A DNA stretch of 64,000 nt from Actomonas aquatica (GTDB lineage Bacteria; Verrucomicrobiota; Verrucomicrobiia; Opitutales; Opitutaceae), in NCBI RefSeq assembly GCF_019679435.2, contig NZ_CP139781.1, positions 2,728,001 to 2,792,000 on the forward strand, given 5' to 3'. Below the pieces are notes generated by a model. That model ran no database searches, had not been told where the DNA came from, and saw nothing but the letters and a program-made list of their open reading frames with translations. Each line of letters starts with the position of its first letter. Position 1 is the first letter of the stretch. Positions 53,270 through 62,771 of this stretch are shown here, piece by piece. The translations under genes and the position numbers were made by a program.

Positions 53270-56200
53270 TCAGAACTCGAACTTGGTCGAGAGGATGAAC
53301 TGGCGCGGGTCGACAATGCGGTAGGCATTGGGCGAGGCGTCGTAGTTCACACCGACGACGCGCAGACCGCCGCTTTCGAACGCGTTGACCACGTTGAGCT
53401 GGGTCTTCATGCGCACCTTGTCGTTGAAGACTTTGGTGGTGTAGGAGACCCACAGGTCTACGTAGGTGTTGGCGCTGTCGTAGATCGGACGCGTGGTGTC
53501 CGACAACGTGAGATCGGTCGAACCGGAACCTTCGTTCACGCGGCCATAGTAACCGATGATCGCCTTGTCTTCCCAACGGGTGCTGCCACCAACGGAGAAG
53601 CCCTTGAGCATACCTTCGTCGAAGGTGTAGTTGGTCAGCAGGGACCAACGATACTTGCGCTGACCCGGAGCGGCTTGGCCATCGAGGTCGCGAGCGATCG
53701 CATACTGCGGGGTCACCACGCCGTCGTAGTAGAGCTGGGCGTTGGTGAGGCCCCACTGGTTGTCGAGGCGGATGTTGCCGTTGTAGCCATAGGAGGACCA
53801 GAAGTCGGAGAGGTCGACCTCGACACCATTGTTCATGGTGTAGCTCGCATATTGCTGATACTGCGGCAGCAGGTAGTCTGCCGCGCGGGCGGAGGACCAG
53901 GCCGGGTTGCGCACTTCGAACCATTCATCGAACTGCTTCAGCACGTTGGAGTATTTGGTCTCCTGCTGGCCGGCGGTGAACTTCAAGGTCCAGTTGCGGG
54001 TCGGGTTGTAGGTCAACTGAACTTCCACACCCTCAGCAACGGCGTCGCGGGTGGCGTAGATGCTGCCGATGTCCGTGTAATAGTCATACGGCAGACCCCA
54101 GATGGCGGCGGTGGCGTCGTCGAGGGCGTCGAGCTGAGCCTGGGTGTAGTCATCGGTGTTGAAGTCTTCACCGGTGGGATCGAGGCCGTCATTGATCATG
54201 GCGATCGTGCGGGCCCAGCTGCGGAACAGGGTGGTGTCGATGTTGCCGGTGAGGCGCGAGATCGAGGTGCCCGGGTTGGTGCGCTCGTTTTCGTTGGTGG
54301 CCTTGAACCAGTTCACGCGAGCGAACAGCTTGTTGTCCATGAGGGAGAACTGGAAGCCCCAGTCCTCACCTTCGCCGGTCGGCTTCGGCAATTGGTTACC
54401 GAAGGCATCCACCTGGGCGGAGGGCGGCGGGTTGAAGTTGTCCGACTTGTTGTAGGAGAAGCCGAGGCTGCTCAGGAACTGGTGAAACTGCGAACCTTCG
54501 GCCGCGCGGTCTTCGATGCCATTCCACTTGGAGAACGGACGCAGCACCGCACCGGTGGTGCGGGTCGTGCCGGAGAGCTCATCCCAGTAGTTCCAGCGGT
54601 TTTGCACGAGGTCGGTTTGGAACCAACCGTCAACGAAAGCTTCGTCCCAAGGCAGGCTGCCTTCGACCTGTTCGCCGCCCACGGTGTCGAGGATGGCACC
54701 CAGGGTGGTGTTGCGGGCCTTGTAGTCATCCTTGCGGACGCCGAAGGTCGTGATCAGGCGATCGTTCCAGAGGTTCGAGGTGATACCGAAGCTGGTGGAC
54801 TCGACCACACGCTGGGTGGCGCCGGTGCCCCACTGGGTGTCGATGAAGCCCATCGTGGTGCCAAGGTCACGCCACTCGGAGTGGTTGTAGTCGTAATAGC
54901 CATACCGACCATTGTAGGTGAGGTCGTTGAACTCGCCGGCGGCACGGGTGACATTGCCGTAGGGCTGGTTGCCCGGGTTACCGAGGTAGAACTTGCGGAT
55001 GTTGCTGCGACGCTGGCGGGTCCACGCGGCGGTGGTCGGGTCCTGCGCCCAGAAGATCGTGCCGTTCTCGATCTGGTCGTCTTCGATCTCAAACCAGCGC
55101 TTACGCGTGAAGGTCGAGTCGACGTCATTGCGGCTCCACAGACCAAGGATCTGGTGGCTGCCGAGCCATTTCAGGATGCCGTCGTTGTCGGTGAAGTCCG
55201 GCGTCCACGCGAGCATGGCGCGGTAGTTGTCATTGGTCTGGGTGTGGATGAATTGGTCACCGTCCTGATCCTGCACGTAAGGCTGGCCGAAGTAAGGATT
55301 CGGCGTGCCGTCGGGCAGGGAGATGTTGGTGTCGACGTAGATGGTGGCGACATTGAGCTGCGAGACCGTGTAGTTCACGGCGTCCTCGAAGTCCTGGCGG
55401 AACCAGCCGGCACTCAGGTTGAGGCTGGGGAGGATTTCCTGCTCGAGTTCGACATTGTAGGTCGTGTTCTCCTGATGGCCAAAGTTGGACTGCAGGATGT
55501 TCACGTTCTCCCAATCGTAGATACTCTTGTCGGAGACACCCGGGTAACGGTAGCTGCCCACACCGTTGCCGGTCGCGCTCCACAGAGCGGACTCAGTCAC
55601 CGTGGTGTTGTAGGCTTGTTCCCAGGCCGGATTGGCGAAGATCGAGGACTCAGCCAGCGGGTAAGTGTTACCCGAACCAAAGGCGGTGTTGTAGCGCGCC
55701 GCAGTCCAGTAATACCAGCTCTGCACCTGACCGTCCTGGATCTGCATGATCGGACGATTGGAGGTGGCGCCAACAATGCCCGGGGCATAAAAAACCGAAG
55801 CCGGGTCCGTCAGCGTGCCGCTGCCCAGGCCGTAGATGTTGATACCGTTGTATTGAGTCCGCGCGGCATTCCACAGCGAGGCATCGTAGCCCGGCAGACC
55901 CATGATGTAATCGCGCGTATCATCGATACGGGTGCGAACATAATCCGGGTCCGAAGGGTCGCCACCCGGACCCGTGCGCAGCGCGATCGGGCCCATGCTC
56001 TCGCCGGTCACGGTGCTGTGCAGCATACCCGTGGCGGTGTCGAAGCCCCAGCCACCACCGGTGCGCCATTCCGTGACGGTGTCGCGCGGGGTGAGGGTGT
56101 TAGGACGACGGTTATCGTTGTCGTAGGACTCGATGCTGGCGCGGATCACCGTCTTCTGGAACGGACGGAAGGTGAGCGCACCATACATGCGGGTCGTGTC

Positions 56201-56995
56201 ATCGTAGGACGGCTTGCGCTCGAAGCGCTTGTTGTCCGACAGGATCGCACCGTAGATGGCGAGTTTGTCGTCGATGAGACCTTTGTTGAAGGTGGCGGCG
56301 GCGCGGAAGGAACCACGATCGTCGACCCGGAAGGAGGCCGAGTAGTTGTCCTTGTTGAGCACAGCCTGCGCCGTGCTTTGGTTCACGATACCGGCCGGGC
56401 TGCCCATGCCGAAGAGCATGGAGTTTGGACCGCGGCTGATTTCGATCGATTGCACATTGTAGGCATCGAACGGCACCTGCGAAATCGTCGGGTAGAAGTT
56501 CTGCGAGGAACCAGGGACGCCGAGACCACGCACGCGGTTGGCGGTGGCATTGGTCTGCGGGATACCGTCGCCGCCGTGGGTGTAACCGGCGTTGACGTCG
56601 ACCACACCATCACTGCGCAGGGACTGGATCGCCGGCGTGTAGGTGGAGGAACCTTCGGTGTTGGCTTCATAACGGAAAACATCGTTGATGTCCGTAGAAG
56701 CGGTGTCCTCGAGCTGCTGGGCCGTGATCACCGTGATCGACGACGCGAGGTCGGCGACGTTGGTGCGCATGCGCGAACCCGCGAGGGTGTTTTGTGCGAA
56801 ATAACCTTGGTCCTGGGTCGAATCGACCTGGAAAGGCGTAAGCATCACAATTTCATCTTCACCAGCCTCCTCATCGGAGTCGGTGGAGTTCGTGGACTGC
56901 GCAAAGACTGGGGCGCCAATGGCAAAGGCGAGGGTCAGTAGCGACCGCGAAAGTCGCGGCGACTGACCCGATATTTGAGATCGTCGGAAGATCAT
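53270..56995 (-). CDS. TonB-dependent outer-membrane receptor 2
   Basis: A 1241-residue paralogue of receptor 1, starting MIFRRSQISGQSPRLSRSLL and with the same order: signal peptide, acidic segment, TonB-box-like MLTPFQVDSTQ, plug domain, long barrel ending STKFEF. Plug sequences are nearly identical to receptors 1 and 3; differences concentrate in barrel loops (for example the region around residues 360-450, TRIDDTRDYIMGLPGYDASLWN…). Its sequence is closest to receptor 3 across almost the whole length, including the DNA after the stop codon up to the terminator, so these two result from a recent duplication. It is likely a pectin-oligosaccharide importer with altered specificity. Confidence 0.93.
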   Translation of the reverse strand: MIFRRSQISGQSPRLSRSLLTLAFAIGAPVFAQSTNSTDSDEEAGEDEIVMLTPFQVDSTQDQGYFAQNTLAGSRMRTNVADLASSITVITAQQLEDTASTDINDVFRYEANTEGSSTYTPAIQSLRSDGVVDVNAGYTHGGDGIPQTNATANRVRGLGVPGSSQNFYPTISQVPFDAYNVQSIEISRGPNSMLFGMGSPAGIVNQSTAQAVLNKDNYSASFRVDDRGSFRAAATFNKGLIDDKLAIYGAILSDNKRFERKPSYDDTTRMYGALTFRPFQKTVIRASIESYDNDNRRPNTLTPRDTVTEWRTGGGWGFDTATGMLHSTVTGESMGPIALRTGPGGDPSDPDYVRTRIDDTRDYIMGLPGYDASLWNAARTQYNGINIYGLGSGTLTDPASVFYAPGIVGATSNRPIMQIQDGQVQSWYYWTAARYNTAFGSGNTYPLAESSIFANPAWEQAYNTTVTESALWSATGNGVGSYRYPGVSDKSIYDWENVNILQSNFGHQENTTYNVELEQEILPSLNLSAGWFRQDFEDAVNYTVSQLNVATIYVDTNISLPDGTPNPYFGQPYVQDQDGDQFIHTQTNDNYRAMLAWTPDFTDNDGILKWLGSHQILGLWSRNDVDSTFTRKRWFEIEDDQIENGTIFWAQDPTTAAWTRQRRSNIRKFYLGNPGNQPYGNVTRAAGEFNDLTYNGRYGYYDYNHSEWRDLGTTMGFIDTQWGTGATQRVVESTSFGITSNLWNDRLITTFGVRKDDYKARNTTLGAILDTVGGEQVEGSLPWDEAFVDGWFQTDLVQNRWNYWDELSGTTRTTGAVLRPFSKWNGIEDRAAEGSQFHQFLSSLGFSYNKSDNFNPPPSAQVDAFGNQLPKPTGEGEDWGFQFSLMDNKLFARVNWFKATNENERTNPGTSISRLTGNIDTTLFRSWARTIAMINDGLDPTGEDFNTDDYTQAQLDALDDATAAIWGLPYDYYTDIGSIYATRDAVAEGVEVQLTYNPTRNWTLKFTAGQQETKYSNVLKQFDEWFEVRNPAWSSARAADYLLPQYQQYASYTMNNGVEVDLSDFWSSYGYNGNIRLDNQWGLTNAQLYYDGVVTPQYAIARDLDGQAAPGQRKYRWSLLTNYTFDEGMLKGFSVGGSTRWEDKAIIGYYGRVNEGSGSTDLTLSDTTRPIYDSANTYVDLWVSYTTKVFNDKVRMKTQLNVVNAFESGGLRVVGVNYDASPNAYRIVDPRQFILSTKFEF

Positions 56996-57116
56996 GCTTG
57001 CTTGGGGGTTGGGTGTCTAGAGAAGCACTCTTTCCCAAGGGCACACGCTAGCGCGCAAGCTGAAGCAATATCCAGCAGACAGAGGGGCCGAACGGGGGTC
57101 CTTAAGAGAGAGATGC

Positions 57117-57154
57117 GGGGTTCGGGCGGTGTCCTGGGACACCCGCTCGGGATG
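57117..57154 (-). promoter_or_regulatory. Conserved leader hairpin of receptor 2
   Basis: GCGGTGTCC (from 57126) and GGACACCCGC pair with one bulged base and a 1-3-base loop, inside the flanks GGGGTTCGGG and GCTCGGGATG that are also found before receptor 1. It lies 120-160 bases before the start codon. Confidence 0.5.
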
Positions 57155-57187
57155 AAGACTTAAATGAGCAATAGGGTGCGTATAGGA

Positions 57188-57213
57188 CAACGGAAGTGGA
57201 TTCTGACAGTTCG
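57188..57213 (-). promoter_or_regulatory. GACAGT motif with CCGTTG, receptor 2 promoter
   Basis: CTGACAGTTCG (57203-57213), minus reading CGAACTGTCAG, followed after 12 bp by TTG inside CCGTTGTC; the same CCGTTGTC is found at identical spacing before receptor 3. A TATA-like CCTATACG follows immediately. Confidence 0.65.
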
Positions 57214-57279
57214 CGGACGGGACAATTCTTAGGTCAATTTGGCCCGTTTGGTCCCCCATTCCCCCGGGTTTTGCGATGC

Positions 57280-57313
57280 AAAAAAAAGCCCCCGGACCAC
57301 GCGGTCCGGGGGC
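57280..57313 (-). terminator. Rho-independent terminator of receptor 3
   Basis: GCCCCCGGACC (57288-57298) and GGTCCGGGGGC (57303-57313) form the same 11-bp stem as the receptor 2 terminator, with loop ACGC and eight T (57280-57287) on the minus strand. Confidence 0.92.
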
Positions 57314-57340
57314 ATGCATACCTGAACTAATTAACCTGAA

Positions 57341-60300
57341 TCAGAACTCGAACTTGGTCGAGAGGATGAACTGACGCGGGTCGACAATGCGGTAGGCGTT
57401 GGGCGAGGCGTCGTAGTTCACACCGACGACGCGCAGACCGCCGCTCTCGAACGCGTTGACCACGTTGAGCTGAGTCTTCATGCGCACCTTGTCGTTGAAG
57501 ACTTTGGTGGTGTAGGAGATCCACAGATCGACGTAGGTATTGGCGCTATCGTAGATCGGGCGGGTGGTGTCCGACAGCGTAAGGTCGGTCGAACCGGAGG
57601 CGACGTTGGCCTTACCGTAGTAACCGATGATGGCCTTGTCTTCCCAACGGGCGCTACCGCCAACGGAGAAGCCCTTCATGACACCTTCGTCGAAGGTGTA
57701 GTTGGTCAGGAAGGACCAGCGATACTTGCGCTGACCGGGAGCAGCCTGACCGTCGAGGTCGCGAGCAATCGCATACTGCGGGGTCACCACGCCGTCGTAA
57801 TAGAGTTGGGCGTTGGTGAGGCCCCACTGGTTGTCGAGGCGGATGTTGCCGTTGTAGCCATAGGAGGACCAGAAGTCCGTGAGGTCGACCTCCACACCGT
57901 TGTTCATGGTGTAGCTGGCGAGGTTCTGATACTGCGGGAGCAGGTAGTCAGCCGCACGGGCGGAGGACCACGCCGGGTTGCGCACCTCAAACCACTCGTC
58001 GAACTGCTTCAGCACGTTGGAGTATTTGGTCTCCTGCTGACCGGCGGTGAACTTCATCGTCCAGTTGCGGTTCGGGTTGTAGGTCAACTGAACTTCCACA
58101 CCCTCAGCAACAGCGTCGCGGGTGGCGTAGATGCTGCCGATGTCCGTGTAATAGTCATACGGCAGACCCCAGATGGCGGCCGTGGCGTCGTCGAGGGCGT
58201 CGAGCTGGGCCTGGGTATAGTCATCGGTGTTGAAGTCTTCACCGGTGGGATCGAGGCCGTCATTGATCATGGCGATCGTGCGGGCCCAGTTGCGGAACAG
58301 CGTGGTGTCGACGTTACCGGTCAGGCGGGAGATCGAGGTGCCCGGATTGGTGCGCTCGTTCATATTGGTGGCCTTGAACCAGTTCACACGAGCGAACAGC
58401 TTGTTGTCCATGAGGGAGAACTGGAAGCCCCAGTCCTCACCTTCGCCGGTCGGCTTCGGCAGGGCATTGCCAAAGGCATCAACCTGCGCGGAGGGCGGCG
58501 GATTGAAGTTGTCCGACTTGTTGTAGGAGAAGCCGAGGCTGCTGATGAACTGATGGAACTGCGAACCTTCGGCCGCACGGTCTTCGATACCGCTCCACTT
58601 GGAGAACGGACGCAGCACCGCACCGGTGGTGCGGGTCGTGCCGGAGAGCTCATCCCAGTAGTTCCAACGCTGCTGCACGAGGTCGGTCTGGAACCAACCA
58701 TCAACGAAGGCTTCGTCCCAAGGCAGGCTGCCTTCGATCTGCTCGCCGCCCGCGGTATCCAAGATGGCACCGAGGGTGGTGTTGCGGGCTTTGTAGTCGT
58801 CTTTGCGCACGCCGAACGTGGTCACGAGACGATCATTCCACAAGTTGCTGGTGATACCGAGGCTGGTAGAGTCGACCACGCGCTGGGTGCCACCGGTGCC
58901 CCATTGGGCATCGATGAAGCCCATGGTGGTGCCGAGGTCACGCCACTCGGAGTGGTTGTAGTCGTAATAGCCATACCGACCATTGTAGGTGAGGTTGTTG
59001 AACTCACCGGCGGCGCGGGTGACGTTGCCGAGCGGCTGGTTGCCCGGGTTGCCCAGGTAGAACTTGCGGATGTTGCTGCGGCGCTGGCGGGTCCACGCGG
59101 CGGTGGTCGGGTCCTGCGCCCAGAAGATGGTGCCGTTCTCAATCTGGTCGTCTTCGATCTCAAACCAGCGCTTACGCGTGAAGGTCGAGTCGACGTCGTT
59201 GCGGCTCCACAGACCGAGCACCTGGTGACTACCAAACCACTTGGTCCAGTTGTCGTTGTCGGTGAAGTCCGGCGTCCACGCGATCATCGCACGGTAGTTG
59301 TCGTTGGTTTGAGTGTGGACGAACTGGTCACCATCCTGATCCTGCACGTAAGGCTGGCCGAAGTAAGGATTCGGCGTGCCATCGGGCAGCGAGATGTTCG
59401 TGTCGACGAAGATCGTAGCGACGTTTAGCTGCGAGACCGTGTAGTTCACGGCATCCTCAAAGTCCTGGCGGAACCAACCCGCGCTGAAGTTGAGGCTCGG
59501 AAGAATCTCCTGCTCCAGTTCGACATTGTAGGTCGTGTTCTCCTGATGGCCGAAGTTGGACTGCAGGATGTTCACCTTCTCCCAATCGTAGATGCTCTTG
59601 TCGGAGACGCCCGGGTAGCGGTAGCTGCCGACACCATTGCCGGTCGCGGTCCACAGGGCGGACTCAGTCACCGTGGTGTTGTAGGCTTGGTCCCAGGTCG
59701 GATTTTCGAAGATCGAAGCTTCCGCCAGCGGATAAGTGTTACCGGAACCAAAGGCGGTGTTGTAGCGCGCCGCGGTCCAGTAAAACCAACTCTGAACCTG
59801 CCCGTCCTGGATCTGCATGATCGGACGACTGGAGGTGGCGGGAGCAATGCCCGGAGCGTAAAACACCGAGGCCGGATCGGACAACGTGCCGCTGCCCAGA
59901 CCATAGATGTTGATGCCGTTGTAGCGGGTCTGCTCCGCATTCCAGAGAGAGGGGTCGTAGTTCGGCAACCCCATGATGTAGTCGCGCGTATCCTCGATAC
60001 GCGGCGATCCCGTGCGCAGCGCGATCGGCCCCATGCTTTCACCGGTCACGGTGCTGTGCAGCATGCCCGTGGCGGTGTCGAAGCCCCAGCCGCCACCAGT
60101 GCGCCACTGCGTGACAGTATCACGAGGCGTGAGCGTATTCGGGCGACGGTTGTCGTTGTCGTATTGCTCAACGGAGGCACGGATCACCGTCTTCTGGAAC
60201 GGACGGAAGGTCAGCGCACCATACATGCGCGTCGTGTCGTCGTAGGACGGCTTGCGCTCGAAGCGCTTGTTGTCCGACAGGATCGCACCGTAGATGGCGA

Positions 60301-61021
60301 GTTTGTCGTCAATGAGCCCCTTGTTGAAGGTGGCGGCAGCGCGGAAGGAACCACGATCGTCCACCCGGAAGGACGCCGAATAGTTGTCCTTGTTGAGCAC
60401 GGCCTGCGCGGTGCTTTGGTTCACGATACCGGCCGGGCTGCCCATGCCGAAGAGCATGGAATTCGGACCGCGGCTGATTTCAATCGACTGCACGTTGTAA
60501 GCGTCGAACGGCACCTGCGAGATCGTCGGGTAGAAGTTCTGCGAGGAACTGGGCACGCCCAAACCACGCACGCGATTGGCGGTCGCATTGGTTTGCGGGT
60601 TGCCGTCACCACCGTGCGTGTAGCCGGCATTGACGTCGACCACACCGTCATTGCGCAGCGACTGAATCGCCGGCGTGTAGGTGGAGGAACCTTCGGTGTT
60701 GGCCTCGTAACGGAAGACATCGTTGATGTCCGTCGAAGCGGTATCTTCCAACTGCTGCGCGGTGATCACGGTGATCGATGCCGCCAAGTCGGCGACGTTC
60801 GTGCGCATGCGGGAACCAGCGAGGGTGTTCTGGGCGAAGTAGCCCTGGTCTTGGGTCGTATCGACCTGGAACGGAGTGAGGGTGATGATCTCTTCTTCGT
60901 CCGAATCGGAAGACGTTTCTTCCGTGGTTTGCGCATAGGCCGTGGAGCCCAACGCGAGAGCCAGGAGAGTTCGCGGAACGCGACCAAACCGACTCCGGGG
61001 GATGGAGGGTTTCTGCATCAT
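57341..61021 (-). CDS. TonB-dependent outer-membrane receptor 3
   Basis: A 1226-residue paralogue with a different N-terminus (MMQKPSIPRSRFGRVPRTLLALALGSTAYAQ) but otherwise the same architecture: Asp/Glu-rich stretch (SSDSDEEEIITLTPFQVDTTQ), plug, barrel, terminal STKFEF. The barrel is almost identical to that of receptor 2, while signal peptide and leader DNA differ. This suggests that the promoter/leader was acquired separately or that gene conversion homogenised the coding parts. It is the promoter-proximal gene of the receptor cluster; each receptor has its own terminator and motif-bearing promoter, so they are separate transcription units. Confidence 0.93.
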   Translation of the reverse strand: MMQKPSIPRSRFGRVPRTLLALALGSTAYAQTTEETSSDSDEEEIITLTPFQVDTTQDQGYFAQNTLAGSRMRTNVADLAASITVITAQQLEDTASTDINDVFRYEANTEGSSTYTPAIQSLRNDGVVDVNAGYTHGGDGNPQTNATANRVRGLGVPSSSQNFYPTISQVPFDAYNVQSIEISRGPNSMLFGMGSPAGIVNQSTAQAVLNKDNYSASFRVDDRGSFRAAATFNKGLIDDKLAIYGAILSDNKRFERKPSYDDTTRMYGALTFRPFQKTVIRASVEQYDNDNRRPNTLTPRDTVTQWRTGGGWGFDTATGMLHSTVTGESMGPIALRTGSPRIEDTRDYIMGLPNYDPSLWNAEQTRYNGINIYGLGSGTLSDPASVFYAPGIAPATSSRPIMQIQDGQVQSWFYWTAARYNTAFGSGNTYPLAEASIFENPTWDQAYNTTVTESALWTATGNGVGSYRYPGVSDKSIYDWEKVNILQSNFGHQENTTYNVELEQEILPSLNFSAGWFRQDFEDAVNYTVSQLNVATIFVDTNISLPDGTPNPYFGQPYVQDQDGDQFVHTQTNDNYRAMIAWTPDFTDNDNWTKWFGSHQVLGLWSRNDVDSTFTRKRWFEIEDDQIENGTIFWAQDPTTAAWTRQRRSNIRKFYLGNPGNQPLGNVTRAAGEFNNLTYNGRYGYYDYNHSEWRDLGTTMGFIDAQWGTGGTQRVVDSTSLGITSNLWNDRLVTTFGVRKDDYKARNTTLGAILDTAGGEQIEGSLPWDEAFVDGWFQTDLVQQRWNYWDELSGTTRTTGAVLRPFSKWSGIEDRAAEGSQFHQFISSLGFSYNKSDNFNPPPSAQVDAFGNALPKPTGEGEDWGFQFSLMDNKLFARVNWFKATNMNERTNPGTSISRLTGNVDTTLFRNWARTIAMINDGLDPTGEDFNTDDYTQAQLDALDDATAAIWGLPYDYYTDIGSIYATRDAVAEGVEVQLTYNPNRNWTMKFTAGQQETKYSNVLKQFDEWFEVRNPAWSSARAADYLLPQYQNLASYTMNNGVEVDLTDFWSSYGYNGNIRLDNQWGLTNAQLYYDGVVTPQYAIARDLDGQAAPGQRKYRWSFLTNYTFDEGVMKGFSVGGSARWEDKAIIGYYGKANVASGSTDLTLSDTTRPIYDSANTYVDLWISYTTKVFNDKVRMKTQLNVVNAFESGGLRVVGVNYDASPNAYRIVDPRQFILSTKFEF

Positions 61022-61233
61022 TGTGTAGCTTGGGGTTGGGTAAGAGCGAGAGACGTAGCTGCGCCTATCCGGGCAAGCGACGAACTTTGCTCAAGGGTTA
61101 GTCCCCGTGAAAAACGGGGAAGAGGGGTGAAAACAGGGGTAGAGGGGTGAGGGGAAAAACGAAAAAAATCTTGGGGCTCGCGCCTTCGGATTTGAAGCAA
61201 TCGCTGGATAACACGAGTGGGGGCGGGCTACGA

Positions 61234-61259
61234 CAACGGCCTATATGTCGGACAGTTCG
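61234..61259 (-). promoter_or_regulatory. GACAGT motif with CCGTTG, receptor 3 promoter
   Basis: CGGACAGTTCG (61249-61259), minus reading CGAACTGTCCG, followed after 12 bp by TTG (61234-61236) inside CCGTTGTC. Motif and spacing match receptor 2 although the surrounding leader differs. Confidence 0.65.
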
Positions 61260-61267
61260 GGCAAATG

Positions 61268-61284
61268 TTAGCGCATTGCGCTAA
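61268..61284. promoter_or_regulatory. Second palindrome upstream of receptor 3
   Basis: TTAGCGCATTGCGCTAA is a 7-bp perfect inverted repeat with a 3-bp centre, 8 bp upstream of the GACAGT motif on the receptor strand. It resembles LacI/GntR-type operators and is not found before receptors 1 and 2. Confidence 0.5.
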
Positions 61285-61381
61285 ATTTGACCGTATTCAC
61301 GATCGCGATACCTCGCGCCCCCGTCGTCCGCGACAGACAGAGCCGCACCCTATCCTCCTGCAGCTATTGAACTTAATAAAG

Positions 61382-62572
61382 TCAGGACGACTCCACCCAA
61401 GCCGCATCCCGCGGCGTCAGGGTGCTGCCCTCAGCGTGCGCGGTGCGCATGGCGAATTCCAGCTCGCGCACCGCCGGGACGGCGGTGACATCGGCGGGGT
61501 TATCCCCCCAGTCGATCAAGTGTGGATCAAAATCACTAATGGGCGTGCCCGCGTGCAACGCACTGATGAACGCCGTGTGCCGCGCAGCCACCGCGGGCGA
61601 ACACACCCGCGCCGTCGGATCGGTCATGCGGCGCAGCACCGCATCCATCATGTGCTGACGCGCACCATGCACCGGCAACAGGCGACGTGACTGTTTCTCA
61701 CCGCCCTCGCACTGCCACCACGCCTCCTCTTCGTAGCGCCAACAGGCGACGCCCTTGGAGCCGCGAATCTCGATCACTGGCTCGATGGTCGTGCGCGACG
61801 CATGGCTGGCACCAAACCATAACTCGATTCCTTCCGGAGTGCGGGAACGGACCACGCCAGTATCAAAACTCTCGATCGCGTGCGTCCGATAAAGCTCGGC
61901 TTCCACAATCTCCACCGAGGCCGCATCACACTCGCGCGGATCCGCGAAAAAGAGGCTCAGCATCACGAAGTGGGCAAAGGCATTGTTGAGCGGCGAATCC
62001 AGCACCGGCGTCCCGTTGGAGGCCAGCCGTCCCGCCCAATTGTTGCGCAGGAAATACTGCCGCGCCCGCGGCCACAGCCCGAGGAAACGCACCGATTTGA
62101 TGTCGCCAATCTCCCGGTTCACCAGCTGCTGCTTCAGCCACTGCGTGCCGGGCTCGTAGAAATCCTGGAAACCCACCGCCACAAAGCGGCCATGCTTACG
62201 CTCCGCCGCCTGGATGGCCTCCGCCTCCTCCATCGAAGCGCACAACGGTTTTTCAACCATGACATTCGCCCCGGCCTCCAGCGCCGCGATCGTCATGCAA
62301 GCGTGCCAGTGAATGCCCGTCGGCACCAGACAGAGGTCGATCGCGCCCGCTTCCTCTTGTAACATCACTTGATAGTCGGCGTAGATGCGACAGCCCTGCT
62401 CTCGCAGCCAGGCCATCGTTTCCACTTCATCATCAGGATTGATGACGACGGCCGCCACCAGCTGCAAACGCTGCTGCGCGAGGCTCTCTTTCACCAATTG
62501 GACGTAAACTTGACCGTAGCCGGAAACCCCGATCAAAGCGACGCGCGGGCGGGTGGAGGACGAAGAGGACAT
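61382..62572 (-). CDS. Gfo/Idh/MocA-family oxidoreductase
   Basis: From ATG 62572 the protein has 396 residues: a Rossmann fold with the NAD(P) loop RVALIGVSGYGQVYVQLV (about 9-27), the conserved EKPLCA motif (about 105-110), and the alpha/beta C-terminal domain of the Gfo/Idh/MocA family (VRFLGLWPRARQYFLRNNWAG, LDSPLNNAFAHFVML, IEIRGSKGVACW). No signal peptide. Substrates in this family are sugars, inositols or sugar acids; a role in oxidising a pectin-derived sugar is possible. It is divergent from GH106 with a motif copy between them. Confidence 0.9.
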   Translation of the reverse strand: MSSSSSTRPRVALIGVSGYGQVYVQLVKESLAQQRLQLVAAVVINPDDEVETMAWLREQGCRIYADYQVMLQEEAGAIDLCLVPTGIHWHACMTIAALEAGANVMVEKPLCASMEEAEAIQAAERKHGRFVAVGFQDFYEPGTQWLKQQLVNREIGDIKSVRFLGLWPRARQYFLRNNWAGRLASNGTPVLDSPLNNAFAHFVMLSLFFADPRECDAASVEIVEAELYRTHAIESFDTGVVRSRTPEGIELWFGASHASRTTIEPVIEIRGSKGVACWRYEEEAWWQCEGGEKQSRRLLPVHGARQHMMDAVLRRMTDPTARVCSPAVAARHTAFISALHAGTPISDFDPHLIDWGDNPADVTAVPAVRELEFAMRTAHAEGSTLTPRDAAWVESS

Positions 62573-62771
62573 GGTGGGGGAGACAACCGCCGCAGCACCT
62601 GCCTCAACCATCAGGTGAGGACAAAACCGCGGGAGTATGGTGCCGAAAAGGGGTTAGGGAAACGGCAGGAAAGGATTGGGGAGTGTGAAAGGCAACACGC
62701 TGGAACGAGTGCCACCGGAACAGGTTGCGGACGCTAGAATCCCGCTTGGATTAAGCCACGCGATGCATTTT

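Larger units (their letters stand above)
56996..57340 (-). other. Receptor 2 leader and promoter region
   Basis: The 345-bp gap contains, in transcription order, the receptor 3 terminator, the motif with TTG, a hairpin-forming leader element and a leader of about 190 nt ending in GGGGGTTGGGTGTC, a purine/T block shared with the receptor 1 leader. No ORF is supported. Confidence 0.7.
61022..61381. other. Receptor 3 leader and promoter region
   Basis: The 360-bp gap lacks an ORF. It has a hairpin CCCCGTGAAAAACGGGG and a G-rich stretch at about 61109-61155, the motif with CCGTTG, and an adjacent palindrome (61268-61284). The remaining 95 bp toward the oxidoreductase stop show nothing recognisable. 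Confidence 0.65.

Noticed and set aside
53675-56941. 1088-codon plus-strand frame opposite receptor 2
   Set aside because: Shadow frame produced by GC-rich codon usage; similar shadows appear opposite receptors 1 and 3 because the genes are paralogues, not because the frame is conserved.
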